Of a stretch of DNA of 54,778 nucleotides, positions 38,256-45,690 are shown one piece after another. How positions within the stretch are numbered: position 1 is the stretch's first letter; each line of letters starts with the position of its first letter. Location: the NCBI GenBank assembly GCA_016125155.1, contig WGMI01000035.1:1-54778 (forward strand). The letters are read 5' to 3'. The notes under the pieces are model-generated. The model was not told where the DNA came from. It searched no databases and saw only the letters and a program-made list of their open reading frames with translations. This DNA is from a bacterium. Its GTDB lineage: Bacteria > Bacteroidota > Bacteroidia > Flavobacteriales > Schleiferiaceae. Both the position numbers and the translations under genes were made by a program.

Positions 38256-38263
38256 TATCTTTG
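38256..38263 (+). promoter_or_regulatory. -7 element of rlmD (leaderless-type spacing)
   Basis: TATCTTTG is an exact TAnnTTTG match, with the rlmD ATG five bases downstream. A start site at the usual distance would make a nearly leaderless mRNA. Confidence 0.55.
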
Positions 38264-38268
38264 GCCCC

Positions 38269-39708
38269 ATGCGAAAATCCAAGCCCGAAGTGTGGGTTGA
38301 AGTCGAGGTGGAGCGGGCAGGGGCCAAAGGGGTTGGCATTGCACGTACCGAAGAAGGTCAGGTCGTTTTCGTCAAGGGAGGCATTCCAGGCGATCGGGTT
38401 CGCGCCAAGGTGATCAAGCGGAAAAAGCAATACCTCGACGCGGTGCTCGAATCCGTACTGAGGCCTTCCGCACACCGGATTGCACCTCCGTGTCCGCATT
38501 TTGGGGTGTGCGGAGGTTGCTCGTGGCAACAAATGGCCTATTCCGAGCAATTGGTTTGGAAAGAGCGCGAAGTGCTCGATCACCTCCAGCGGCTCGGGGG
38601 TCTGATCCCCCTGCTACAAGATCCCATTTTGGCGGCTCCAGAGGTCTATGGATACCGCAACAAACTCGAATTTTCCTTTGCCGCCGAACGATGGTTTACG
38701 GCCGAGGAGCTCCGTGAAACCGAGTTGCCTGCCGAGCGCCGTTCGCTGGGCTTTCATGCCCCTGGGCGCTGGGACAAAGTGCTGCACTTAGAGACCTGTT
38801 TGCTCCAGGCTGATCCCTCCAATCGGATTCGGGATTTTGTGCACGACTATGCGCTCAAAAAACAGTGGTCGTATTATCACCCCCGAAACAAGACCGGATT
38901 CTTGCGAACCCTTACGGTGCGCATCGACCAATCGGGGCGGATCATGCTCATTGTTCAGGCTGCAGAAAACCGCAAGCGTGAGGTACTCGAATTGGTCGAA
39001 GCCCTGGCCGCCGAAATCCCGGGCATCGCGTCGGTATGGTGGTCCTACAACCCAGGCAACCACGATTCGGTCTATGCCCTCGATCTCGAACACCTCTTTG
39101 GGGCCGAGGCTTTGGAAGAAACCATGTCCGACTACCGGGGAGGGGCGCCGCTTCGCTTTCGGATCGGTCCAAAATCGTTCTACCAGACCAACAGCGTTCA
39201 GGCCGCCGCCCTCTATCGAATTGCCCTTGATTTTGCCCAGATCGAAGCGGATACTTTGGTGTACGACCTCTACACCGGCACGGGCACCCTGGCCCTGTTT
39301 GCGGCCCGGGTTGCCGGGAAGGTGGTAGGCATCGAAGGGGTGGAAGCGGCCGTAGAAGATGCGCGCAACAACGCCCTTTTGAACGGCATCGACAACGCTG
39401 TCTTTTGTGCAGGCGATATGCGCAAAGTATTGGATCCCAGTTTTGTCGCCGAGCATGGGCGCCCATCGGTAGTCATCACCGATCCCCCCCGCGAAGGCAT
39501 GCATCCCGATGTAGTCCAGAGCCTCTTGGAAATGCAGCCGGAGCGCATCGTCTACGTCAGCTGCAATTCGGCCACCCAAGCCCGGGATCTCGCCGTGCTG
39601 TGCGAGGCCTACGAATTGTCGCGCCTGCAAGCGGTTGATATGTTTCCCCAAACGGCCCATGTAGAAAGCGTCGTTTTGCTCTGCAGAAAATCGGAAGAAC
39701 CCCTGTAA
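38269..39708 (+). CDS. rlmD: 23S rRNA (uracil-5-)-methyltransferase RlmD-like
   Basis: 479 residues from the ATG at 38269, five bases after a TATCTTTG element; an ATG at 38239 lies upstream of that element. An N-terminal TRAM domain (VEVERAGAKGVGIA) is followed by the iron-sulfur Cys cluster CPHFGVCGGC with a further Cys in ETCLLQ, then the SAM domain (YDLYTGTGTLALFAA), catalytic Cys in SCNSATQARDL and TDPPREGMHPD. This is the TrmA/RlmD architecture. The target (U1939 or a related site) is inferred. It forms an operon-like run with the next methyltransferase gene (9-base gap). Confidence 0.9.
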   Translation: MRKSKPEVWVEVEVERAGAKGVGIARTEEGQVVFVKGGIPGDRVRAKVIKRKKQYLDAVLESVLRPSAHRIAPPCPHFGVCGGCSWQQMAYSEQLVWKEREVLDHLQRLGGLIPLLQDPILAAPEVYGYRNKLEFSFAAERWFTAEELRETELPAERRSLGFHAPGRWDKVLHLETCLLQADPSNRIRDFVHDYALKKQWSYYHPRNKTGFLRTLTVRIDQSGRIMLIVQAAENRKREVLELVEALAAEIPGIASVWWSYNPGNHDSVYALDLEHLFGAEALEETMSDYRGGAPLRFRIGPKSFYQTNSVQAAALYRIALDFAQIEADTLVYDLYTGTGTLALFAARVAGKVVGIEGVEAAVEDARNNALLNGIDNAVFCAGDMRKVLDPSFVAEHGRPSVVITDPPREGMHPDVVQSLLEMQPERIVYVSCNSATQARDLAVLCEAYELSRLQAVDMFPQTAHVESVVLLCRKSEEPL

Positions 39709-39717
39709 ACCCCGACC

Positions 39718-40323
39718 ATGCCGAATTCTCATCCCCCAGAACTCGATGGAACTTATTGGAGTCAACGGTATCTCATGAATACCCTGGGTTGGGACATTGG
39801 CTATGCCAATCCAGCCCTTTTGGCTCCATTGGAGTCGCTCGATCGATCCGCGCGCATTTTGGTCCCCGGAGCAGGTCGGGCATGGGAGGTGGAACAGCTC
39901 TTTCGCTGGGGATTTCAACAGGTGTACGCCCTCGATGTCGCCCCAGAAGCCCGGGCTGCTTTTTTCGAAAGGGTGCCCGATTTCCCCGAAGAACACTACT
40001 TGATCGGCGATTTTTTCGACCACCGCGGTACGTACGATCGCATCGTAGAGCAGACTTTTTTCTGCGCGCTGCGTCCCGATTTGCGCGGGGACTACGCCGC
40101 CAAGATGGGCGAATTGCTGCGTCCAGGGGGGATTTTGAGCGGGTTGTTGTTCGATTTTCCCCTCGACGAACACGGTCCTCCTTTTGGGGGGAGTTCCGAG
40201 GAATACCGTTCGCTGTTTGAATCGCATCCCGAACGCTGGGGCGCGCTGAAGCTCGAAAAGGCCACCGAGGGCATTCCCCAGCGGCTTGGGCGCGAATTTC
40301 GATTCGAGGTCGTCCGTATTTGA
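39718..40323 (+). CDS. SAM-dependent methyltransferase (TPMT-like)
   Basis: 201 residues. It has the Rossmann nucleotide loop RILVPGAGRAWEVEQLF, the acidic residue of strand 2 in VYALDVAPEARAAFFERV, and YDRIVEQTFFCALRPDLRGD, which is the thiopurine S-methyltransferase-like pattern. The N-terminus PPELDGTYWSQRYLMNTLGW also fits that family. Substrate unknown. The gap to rlmD is 9 bases and the stop is 30 bases before the phosphoribosyltransferase gene, which has its own -7 element. Confidence 0.85.
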   Translation: MPNSHPPELDGTYWSQRYLMNTLGWDIGYANPALLAPLESLDRSARILVPGAGRAWEVEQLFRWGFQQVYALDVAPEARAAFFERVPDFPEEHYLIGDFFDHRGTYDRIVEQTFFCALRPDLRGDYAAKMGELLRPGGILSGLLFDFPLDEHGPPFGGSSEEYRSLFESHPERWGALKLEKATEGIPQRLGREFRFEVVRI

Positions 40324-40341
40324 GCGGGTCGCCCGATGGCT

Positions 40342-40349
40342 TAATTTGC
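40342..40349 (+). promoter_or_regulatory. -7-like element of the phosphoribosyltransferase gene
   Basis: TAATTTGC (TAnnTTGC variant) is followed after 4 bases by the ATG at 40354. Same leaderless-type spacing as rlmD and trmD. Confidence 0.45.
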
Positions 40350-40353
40350 ACCC

Positions 40354-40857
40354 ATGCAAGCGAACCAGACGGTACTGTTGGGCGCCGAAGAAATCCGGTG
40401 GAAAATTCGGCGCATGGCTTGGGAAATTGCCGAGGCAGGGCAGGGGTGTTCCAAAATGGTTTTGGTGGGCATCGCACCCCGCGGAAATGTGCTGGCCGAG
40501 CGGTTGGCCCAAGAAATTGCGCGAACCACCGGCCTCGAGGTGGAATGGGGCGTTCTGCACATCGACAAGGACGACCCCATTGGCAGCCCCCTAAGGCTCG
40601 AAATCAACCTCGAATCGTGCCGAGGGGCCACGGTGGTTGTGGTCGACGACGTGCTCAATACCGGGCGAACGCTGCTACACGCCCTCAAGCCTTTCCTCGA
40701 CATACCCCTGTGCAAATTGCGCACGGCGGTTTTGGTCGACCGAGACCACAAGACCTTCCCAGTCCGGGCGGACGTGGCCGGAATGGTCTTGTCCACCTCG
40801 CTCCGAGAACACGTCAGGGTAGAGTTGGGCGATCGAGATTCGGTGGTATTGCTCTGA
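40354..40857 (+). CDS. Phosphoribosyltransferase (PyrR-like)
   Basis: 167 residues. The PRPP-binding loop VVVVDDVLNTGRTLLHA is intact, with a flexible-loop region PIGSPLRLEINLE before it and a C-terminal VRVELGDRDSVVLL, as in PyrR and hypoxanthine/guanine transferases. The N-terminal WKIRRMAWEIAEAG fits PyrR too. It might be an uracil transferase or regulator; the family assignment below the superfamily is not certain. It overlaps the convergent aroK gene by 44 bases at the 3' ends. Confidence 0.88.
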   Translation: MQANQTVLLGAEEIRWKIRRMAWEIAEAGQGCSKMVLVGIAPRGNVLAERLAQEIARTTGLEVEWGVLHIDKDDPIGSPLRLEINLESCRGATVVVVDDVLNTGRTLLHALKPFLDIPLCKLRTAVLVDRDHKTFPVRADVAGMVLSTSLREHVRVELGDRDSVVLL

Positions 40858-41362
40858 ATTCTTCGCTCAGGCGATCGAGGATTTCACTTCGGCTCAACCC
40901 TTCTACTTTCAGGGTGATATGCGCCTTTTCATAAAACGGCCTTCGTTCGAACAGATGCTTGGCCACAAATTCCGGAAGCTGTTCTGGATCGAGGTCGCGC
41001 AGCAAGGGGCGCTCGGTTTGCGCATGGTTCAAACGGTGGGCGATGAAACCAGGACCCGCGCTTAGGTACACACAGCGAGAGGCTTTCAAAAGTCGGTCGG
41101 CATTGTCGTAGTAGCACGGGGTGCCCCCTCCGCAGGCTAAAATGCCTTCAAATCGCTCGAGCAGGTCGTGGAGGCAATCGCGCTCAACCTTTCGAAATCC
41201 CAGTTCCCCTTTTTCCTGAATCCATTGGGCAGGGCTCCGTCCAGTGCTCGCTTCAATTACTTTGTCCAGATCGGCAAATTCGCAGTCAAGTTGGTGGGAG
41301 AGGGCTTTGCCCAGTCCGGTTTTTCCCACGCCCATATACCCCCACAGCGACAAAAGGTGCAT
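40814..41362 (-). CDS. aroK: Shikimate kinase
   Basis: 182 residues. It phosphorylates shikimate at the 3-hydroxyl in chorismate synthesis, feeding the pabB product in the same window. The P-loop is GYMGVGKTGLGK at residues 8-19, the shikimate-binding FADLDKVIEAS has the conserved DxD-type acid pair, and the GGG motif is ILACGGGTPCYYD. The lid with RPLLRDLD is also visible. Its 3' end overlaps the convergent phosphoribosyltransferase gene by 44 bases. The start lies 67 bases from tRNA-Lys on the opposite strand. Confidence 0.93.
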   Translation of the reverse strand: MHLLSLWGYMGVGKTGLGKALSHQLDCEFADLDKVIEASTGRSPAQWIQEKGELGFRKVERDCLHDLLERFEGILACGGGTPCYYDNADRLLKASRCVYLSAGPGFIAHRLNHAQTERPLLRDLDPEQLPEFVAKHLFERRPFYEKAHITLKVEGLSRSEILDRLSEEFRAIPPNLDRPTLP

Positions 41363-41408
41363 GCTTATTTTTATTGATAAAAGTACATTTAGAGATTTTC
41401 ATTCTTCG

Positions 41409-41416
41409 TATATTTG
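41409..41416 (+). promoter_or_regulatory. -7 element of tRNA-Lys
   Basis: TATATTTG, an exact TAnnTTTG match, ends 13 bases before the tRNA-Lys 5' end, which fits a tRNA promoter. Confidence 0.55.
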
Positions 41417-41429
41417 CAGCCCGAATTAC

Positions 41430-41502
41430 GATTCCGTAGCTCAGCTGGTAGAGCACGACACTTTTAATGTTGGGGTCCTGGGTTCGAATCCCAGCGGGAT
41501 CA
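41430..41502 (+). tRNA. tRNA-Lys (anticodon TTT)
   Basis: Cloverleaf: acceptor GATTCCG with CGGGATC, D-arm GCTC/GAGC, anticodon stem CGACA/TGTTG with loop CTTTTAA, and T-loop TTCGAAT. The anticodon is TTT, decoding AAA and AAG. No encoded CCA. It lies upstream of a terminator and of tRNA-Leu. Confidence 0.94.
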
Positions 41503-41510
41503 CGGTTGGT

Positions 41511-41531
41511 AAAGGCGACTTGGCCTTTTTT
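41511..41531 (+). terminator. Rho-independent terminator after tRNA-Lys
   Basis: The stem AAAGGC/GCCTTT with loop GACTTG is followed by a T-run, nine bases after the tRNA-Lys end. Confidence 0.75.
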
Positions 41532-41689
41532 ACGTTCTTTTGGCCTAAGGAGATCGGGCCGGTTTTCATGGTTAGGTTGGCACAAAGCCTGGCGTCAGCT
41601 TTGATGGCGCTCCGGTTCCGGTCTCTTCCTTATGTCTTATCGCCTGTTTGCACGACAGTGGTTTCGCTGAAAGGCAATAGACGACACCG

Positions 41690-41773
41690 GCCCAGGTGGT
41701 GAAATTGGTAGACACGCTACTTTGAGGGGGTAGTGGCCGTTCGGCTGTGCAGGTTCAAGTCCTGTCCTGGGCA
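41690..41773 (+). tRNA. tRNA-Leu (anticodon GAG)
   Basis: A class II tRNA with a long variable arm (GGCCGTTCGGCT-like). Acceptor GCCCAGG pairs with CCTGGGC, the anticodon loop is TTGAGGG closed by CTACT/GGTAG, and the T-loop is TTCAAGT. The anticodon is GAG, decoding CTC and CTT. The layout resembles the known Leu(GAG) tRNA of Escherichia coli. No encoded CCA. Confidence 0.94.
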
Positions 41774-41801
41774 CATCAAAGAGTTTCGAAATCCGCAGTG
41801 T

Positions 41802-41826
41802 AAAGAGGTCTTTGGGCCTCTTTTTT
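41802..41826 (+). terminator. Rho-independent terminator after tRNA-Leu
   Basis: The stem AAAGAGG/CCTCTTT closes the loop TCTTTGGG and runs into a T tract, 28 bases beyond the tRNA-Leu end and 50 before the next gene. Confidence 0.75.
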
Positions 41827-41876
41827 GTTTCCGGAAGGGAGAACGGAGCGCCGAACTTTTTCACCAGACTTTTTCT

Positions 41877-42773
41877 ATGAGTACCCACGAAGCACGCCCT
41901 TCTACTCCCCAAAATTCGGTCCCGTTGACCCAGGGGTATACCCTGCCCAATTTCGTTCGTTGGGCGGTTGGAACGGCCTCCAGAGTGTATCCATCGGGGG
42001 TATTGCCTTGGCTCGAACGGCTGTTCTTTACGCCAATTCGGGTCGATTACACTGCTCGGCAAAAGCGATTTGATGCCGACGTGGAACGCTTCTCCCTGTC
42101 TTCGGGAAACGCGGAGATTTCCGTGTATCGGTGTAAGGCGGATGGGCCTCGGTTGTTGTTCGTCCATGGCTGGAGCGGTTGCGGTGCCCAGTTTCACGAG
42201 ATGATGCTCTATTTCAGTCAAAAAGGCTACGACTGTTGGACTTTTGATGCCCCGGGGCATGGGCTCAGCCGTCGAGTGGCTACAGATATGCCCGCTTTTG
42301 CCCGTGCCGCGGTAGATGTTGCCCGTTTTTCGGGCGGATTGTACGCCGTGATCGGCCATTCATTGGGGGGCATGGCTTTGCACTTGGCTGCATCTGAAAT
42401 GATGGGTTTGAAGCACATTATTACGGTTTGTGCGCCCTACAGTGTGGACCGGGTGGTACAGGAGTTTTGCGCGCGCAGCGGTGGTGGAGAGCGCATGGAA
42501 GCGCTTTTGATGAATCGACTCAAGGAGCGCTATGCGGCCCAGGCTGCGTTGTTTGACCCCGATGTGGCTTTCGGACGGCACGGGCTGTCGGGACTCATCA
42601 TACACGACCGGGACGACCCGGAAGTGTCATACGACAATGCCCGTGATTTGGTCGCCCATTGGAAAGGATCAGAACTGTTCGAGACGCGGGGACTGGGGCA
42701 CCGAAAACCCTTGCGAGAGGGACCCGTTTGGGAAGCCATCGAGCTTCATCTCAAGGTCACCCAACCGACGTAA
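41877..42773 (+). CDS. Alpha/beta hydrolase
   Basis: 298 residues from the ATG at 41877; longer in-frame starts lie inside the tRNA-Leu gene or before its terminator. It has the oxyanion-loop segment LFVHGWSGCG, the nucleophile elbow VIGHSLGGMAL (GxSxG), a lid, an acid residue in LIIHDRDDPEVSYDNA and the catalytic His in TRGLGHRKPL. It is cytoplasmic as far as I see. Substrate unknown. It is preceded by the tRNA-Leu terminator, so its promoter should lie between 41827 and 41876, though I cannot point to a clear element. Confidence 0.85.
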   Translation: MSTHEARPSTPQNSVPLTQGYTLPNFVRWAVGTASRVYPSGVLPWLERLFFTPIRVDYTARQKRFDADVERFSLSSGNAEISVYRCKADGPRLLFVHGWSGCGAQFHEMMLYFSQKGYDCWTFDAPGHGLSRRVATDMPAFARAAVDVARFSGGLYAVIGHSLGGMALHLAASEMMGLKHIITVCAPYSVDRVVQEFCARSGGGERMEALLMNRLKERYAAQAALFDPDVAFGRHGLSGLIIHDRDDPEVSYDNARDLVAHWKGSELFETRGLGHRKPLREGPVWEAIELHLKVTQPT

Positions 42774-42823
42774 ATTCCGAATAAGGCGAGAGAACTTTGG
42801 GGCATAACAATCGTTTATCCCTT

Positions 42824-43354
42824 ATGCGCACTGTGTTTCTCAACCTCTGTTTGTCCGGAATCGCCCTGGCCTCTTGCGATGCCCAAACCCCACCCCAGTC
42901 TGCTTCCCCTTCGTTCGAAGTGGTCAAAACACCCCAAGAATGGAAAAAGGCGTTGGGCGCTGAACGCTACCGCATATTGATTGAAAAGGGAACCGAGGCC
43001 CCATGGAGTGGGGAATACAATCTTCATTTTGAAAACGGCATCTACCACTGCGGTGCCTGCCAGTACCCGCTGTTTGAAAGCAGCAGCAAGTTTGATTCAC
43101 ACTGCGGTTGGCCGAGTTTCGATGCCCCCATCGACGAACACCGCATCGTTGAAACCGTCGATCGATCGCACGGCATGACGCGCACCGAAATTCAATGCGC
43201 GCGTTGTGGCGGCCATCTCGGTCATGTGTTCAACGATGGTCCTACGGCCACGGGTCTGCGGTATTGTGTGAATTCGCTCAGTTTGGGTTTTGAGCCCCAG
43301 AGCGACTCGGCCAGTGCAAAACCGCGTACTTCATCCCAGCCCGTCCACCGCTGA
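42824..43354 (+). CDS. msrB: Peptide-methionine (R)-S-oxide reductase, lipoprotein form
   Basis: 176 residues from the ATG at 42824 (an in-frame ATG at 42797 adds an unlike N-terminus). The signal peptide ends in the lipobox LASC, so the enzyme is probably exported and lipid-anchored. The MsrB domain has the zinc CxxC pairs CGAC and CARC, CGWPSFD, the HLGHVFNDGP motif, and the catalytic RYCVNSLSLGF. It repairs methionine R-sulfoxide in periplasmic proteins, probably with electrons from the DsbD branch; that link is inference. Its stop overlaps the convergent ADP-ribosylglycohydrolase-like gene by 24 bases. Confidence 0.93.
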   Translation: MRTVFLNLCLSGIALASCDAQTPPQSASPSFEVVKTPQEWKKALGAERYRILIEKGTEAPWSGEYNLHFENGIYHCGACQYPLFESSSKFDSHCGWPSFDAPIDEHRIVETVDRSHGMTRTEIQCARCGGHLGHVFNDGPTATGLRYCVNSLSLGFEPQSDSASAKPRTSSQPVHR

Positions 43355-44491
43355 GGCATAGCCCCCAAAATCGAAGTGGAAACGCTCGTCAAATTGGAGC
43401 AATAGATCGTAGAGTTCGTCGGGCAGGGCGCCAGCCACCGCTTTGCGTATCCCTTCGGGGATGCCGTGATAATGGGCTTCGCACAGGGCTCCAACAACTC
43501 CGTAGTAGGCCGGACCTGCTTGAGAAAAAGGACAGAGTTGTTCCATGGCGGAATCGAAATCGTCGGTCCAGAGAAAGCACGAAAGAGCTTCGCGCATACC
43601 GATTTCCGACCGTTCGCTCTCTTCGAGTTTGCGGACGAGCGAAGGCAAATCGTCGGGCAACAACAACTCGAGATCGTCCCGCAAAAAGCGTTCAATTTCG
43701 ACTTTGTCTTGGCCGATGCGCGCCAAATAGAGCGCCCCACAAACGGCTTTAGTCCATTTTATACTTTCGGTCAATCCATGGCTGATTCCCGCACTCCGCT
43801 CGGCGGCCAACAGGGTGGCTTCCAAACCATCTTCGGTATATCCCAAAGGGAGGGTTCGGAATGCCACAGAATTCGGGTCAGTACAAAATGGTCGGCTGTC
43901 AAGGGTGCTCAACCACGCTTTGAATTCGTTGGAATATCCAGCACCGGGGTACCGTCGACACAAGGCTTTGATATCTAAGGCTTGATCTGATTCGCGCAGC
44001 AGCGCTTTGACAAGTCCCAACAAAGAAACCGTTAAATCGGAATAACGCATCGCGCTTTCTTTGAGCGAGCGCAGGCCCTTGCGCCTTTGATTCGCGGGAA
44101 GCGATCCTATGATGTCTCCGGCAATGGCACCGAGCAGCAGCAGGGGTTTTGATAGGCTTTTTTCTCGATGCTCCAAATACTCCTGGGTACTGGAAAATAC
44201 CAAGTCGTCTTCCGGGGTACACACAATGATCCGCGTCTGAAATTGGCCGGGCAAACTCATGGCTTCCACCCGATGTCCTTCCAAGTAGGGCAACACCTTA
44301 AAACGCGCACTGGGCGCGTCGTTGATTTCGCCCACGACCGAATGCAAGGGCCCTAGAGGCACCTTGTGGTCCCGATTGTTGCTTTGGCAGGTCGTGGAAT
44401 GCGGAAACGGAATCACCTCCTGCCTCAAAAGGCAGAAATCGACTTCAAAGTGTTTGCATTGACCGCAATGGCTGAGGGCCTCCGTATCCAT
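43331..44491 (-). CDS. ADP-ribosylglycohydrolase-like protein lacking metal ligands, with N-terminal Cys cluster
   Basis: About 386 residues from the ATG at 44491 (an upstream ATG at 44554 precedes the -7 element). Residues 9-35 hold CxxC-x7-C-x14-C (Cys9, 12, 20, 35), probably a zinc or iron site. From about residue 118 it is an ADP-ribosylglycohydrolase fold with GAIAGDIIGS and the C-terminal SFSQAGPAYYGVVGALCEA-like region (PFSQAGPAYYGVVGALCEAH). The family metal motifs are lost: the FTDDT site reads YSDLT, and the DSDT site reads QAGPAY. A catalytic dinuclear Mg centre is therefore unlikely. It may bind ADP-ribose or an ADP-ribosylated partner without cutting it. Confidence 0.75.
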   Translation of the reverse strand: MDTEALSHCGQCKHFEVDFCLLRQEVIPFPHSTTCQSNNRDHKVPLGPLHSVVGEINDAPSARFKVLPYLEGHRVEAMSLPGQFQTRIIVCTPEDDLVFSSTQEYLEHREKSLSKPLLLLGAIAGDIIGSLPANQRRKGLRSLKESAMRYSDLTVSLLGLVKALLRESDQALDIKALCRRYPGAGYSNEFKAWLSTLDSRPFCTDPNSVAFRTLPLGYTEDGLEATLLAAERSAGISHGLTESIKWTKAVCGALYLARIGQDKVEIERFLRDDLELLLPDDLPSLVRKLEESERSEIGMREALSCFLWTDDFDSAMEQLCPFSQAGPAYYGVVGALCEAHYHGIPEGIRKAVAGALPDELYDLLLQFDERFHFDFGGYASAVDGLG

Positions 44492-44529
44492 GTGTGCGCG
44501 CTGGGAAAAGTTTGGAAAGACGCGCTGTA

Positions 44530-44537
44530 CAAAGTTA
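44530..44537 (-). promoter_or_regulatory. -7 element of the ADP-ribosylglycohydrolase-like gene
   Basis: The minus strand reads TAACTTTG, exact TAnnTTTG. It lies between the two possible ATGs and favours the start at 44491. Confidence 0.5.
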
Positions 44538-44586
44538 GGGGGCGTTGGGCTCAATTGATGTCAACCCAGCGCGACATTCCAAGCAC

Positions 44587-45531
44587 TCAATCTTCGATGC
44601 GTTCCACATTCCGGGCCACCGATTCTCCTTTGTCGTTGATGCCCACATTGTACCGCACGCGGTCACCAATGGCCAAATCCGAAAATTCGGTGTCGATCAA
44701 ATCGAGGTAGTAGAAAAAGAGGTTGTCGGGATTGTGCCGAATAAAACCGTAGCCTTTGTTTAAAGTGACCACGTCGCTTTCAAAAATCTCACCACTGGTT
44801 TCGGGCGCCGTTCCTTCGTCTTCGCCGACAAATTGCGTCTGGCGAACCGGTACTTTGCGCTCGGTCTTTTGCTGAACAAACAAGTTGTTGACCAACAGTT
44901 CCTGACCCCGAACCCGATCTTCGATCACTTGATGCATAGCGATGGGGTACGTCACTTCTTCGAGCAGGTCTTGAGACGTCCGGGTCACCATGCGCGCTCC
45001 GTTGTTGTTCACGTATTCAAAATCCCAACTCAAGACCATCACCCGCGTTCCCAAGGTGTTGAGTTTGCGGACCAATGGAACAAAATCGCCATCGGACGTG
45101 ATCAAGACAATAACGTCAAAACGCTTTAATATAGCAAGTTCGTAGGCTTCGAGCGCCAACCATACGTCGACGCCTTTTTCTTGCTTGGTACCTTGAGCGT
45201 TGTGCCGAATGGGCAGGTAATGGGTCGATACGCCTTCCATCATCATGATATCGTCGAACACCCGGTCGTAATAGAGTTGATTGTCCCGTTGGTTGGCCTC
45301 TGCAGCGGTCAGGCGACCTCGGAAGTAATGCGCGTCAATAATCTGACACAGATGCGGTTCTTTGTTCTCTTCCCGGGCAACTTGGGCGCGCACAAACTCA
45401 TGCAATCCAGATATGCTGATCCGGGCTTGTCGCTCGTGAAACCAGTTGTAGTAGTTGCTTACGTGCAGGAAGTAGCTGCCATCGTAAAAAACGCCGATAC
45501 GCGTCAGTCCGGGGATGGGGTCCAAAGCCAT
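44587..45531 (-). CDS. NYN-domain nuclease-like protein with C-terminal cold-shock domain
   Basis: 314 residues. Residues about 8-195 are an NYN (LabA/DUF88) domain with IGVFYDGSYFLHV, KGVDVWLALEAYELAI and VLITSDGDFVPLVRKLNT, holding the acid triad (Asp, Asp, Asp) expected for Mg-dependent PIN-like RNA cleavage. A charged linker follows. The last 65 residues are a cold-shock/S1-like OB fold: SDVVTLNKGYGFIRHNPD and DRVRYNVGINDKGESVA. Fusing RNA cleavage and RNA binding suggests an RNA-turnover role. It is transcribed from a TATATTTG element at 45611-45618. Confidence 0.88.
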   Translation of the reverse strand: MALDPIPGLTRIGVFYDGSYFLHVSNYYNWFHERQARISISGLHEFVRAQVAREENKEPHLCQIIDAHYFRGRLTAAEANQRDNQLYYDRVFDDIMMMEGVSTHYLPIRHNAQGTKQEKGVDVWLALEAYELAILKRFDVIVLITSDGDFVPLVRKLNTLGTRVMVLSWDFEYVNNNGARMVTRTSQDLLEEVTYPIAMHQVIEDRVRGQELLVNNLFVQQKTERKVPVRQTQFVGEDEGTAPETSGEIFESDVVTLNKGYGFIRHNPDNLFFYYLDLIDTEFSDLAIGDRVRYNVGINDKGESVARNVERIED

Positions 45532-45610
45532 TTGTTTATTTTTATTCGGTGATTAAAAAAGAAGAGAATCCGTTGTAAAGATAGGTATTGCCCCTTCTTT
45601 TTCAAGGCGG

Positions 45611-45618
45611 CAAATATA
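45611..45618 (-). promoter_or_regulatory. -7 element of the NYN-cold-shock gene
   Basis: The minus strand reads TATATTTG (exact TAnnTTTG), about 80 bases before the NYN gene start; the AT-rich stretch between them could hold an untranslated leader. Confidence 0.5.
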
Positions 45619-45678
45619 GAGCGCACATAACAACTTAACCGAAATTTAACCTCGGTCTATTCATTTTTTACGACGAGG

Positions 45679-45686
45679 TATTTTTG
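45679..45686 (+). promoter_or_regulatory. -7 element of trmD (leaderless-type spacing)
   Basis: TATTTTTG (TAnnTTTG) ends 4 bases before the GTG start of trmD at 45691. Confidence 0.55.
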
Positions 45687-45690
45687 CCCT

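Noticed and set aside
38788-40560. A 590-residue open frame on the minus strand across rlmD and the methyltransferase genes
   Set aside because: It has no domain, no signal and no start context; it mirrors the GC-rich third positions of the plus-strand genes.
41720-41736. tRNA-Leu read as tRNA-Ser with anticodon TGA
   Set aside because: Setting the loop one base earlier breaks the anticodon stem; the GAG reading matches known Leu(GAG) tRNAs and the acceptor is typical of Leu.
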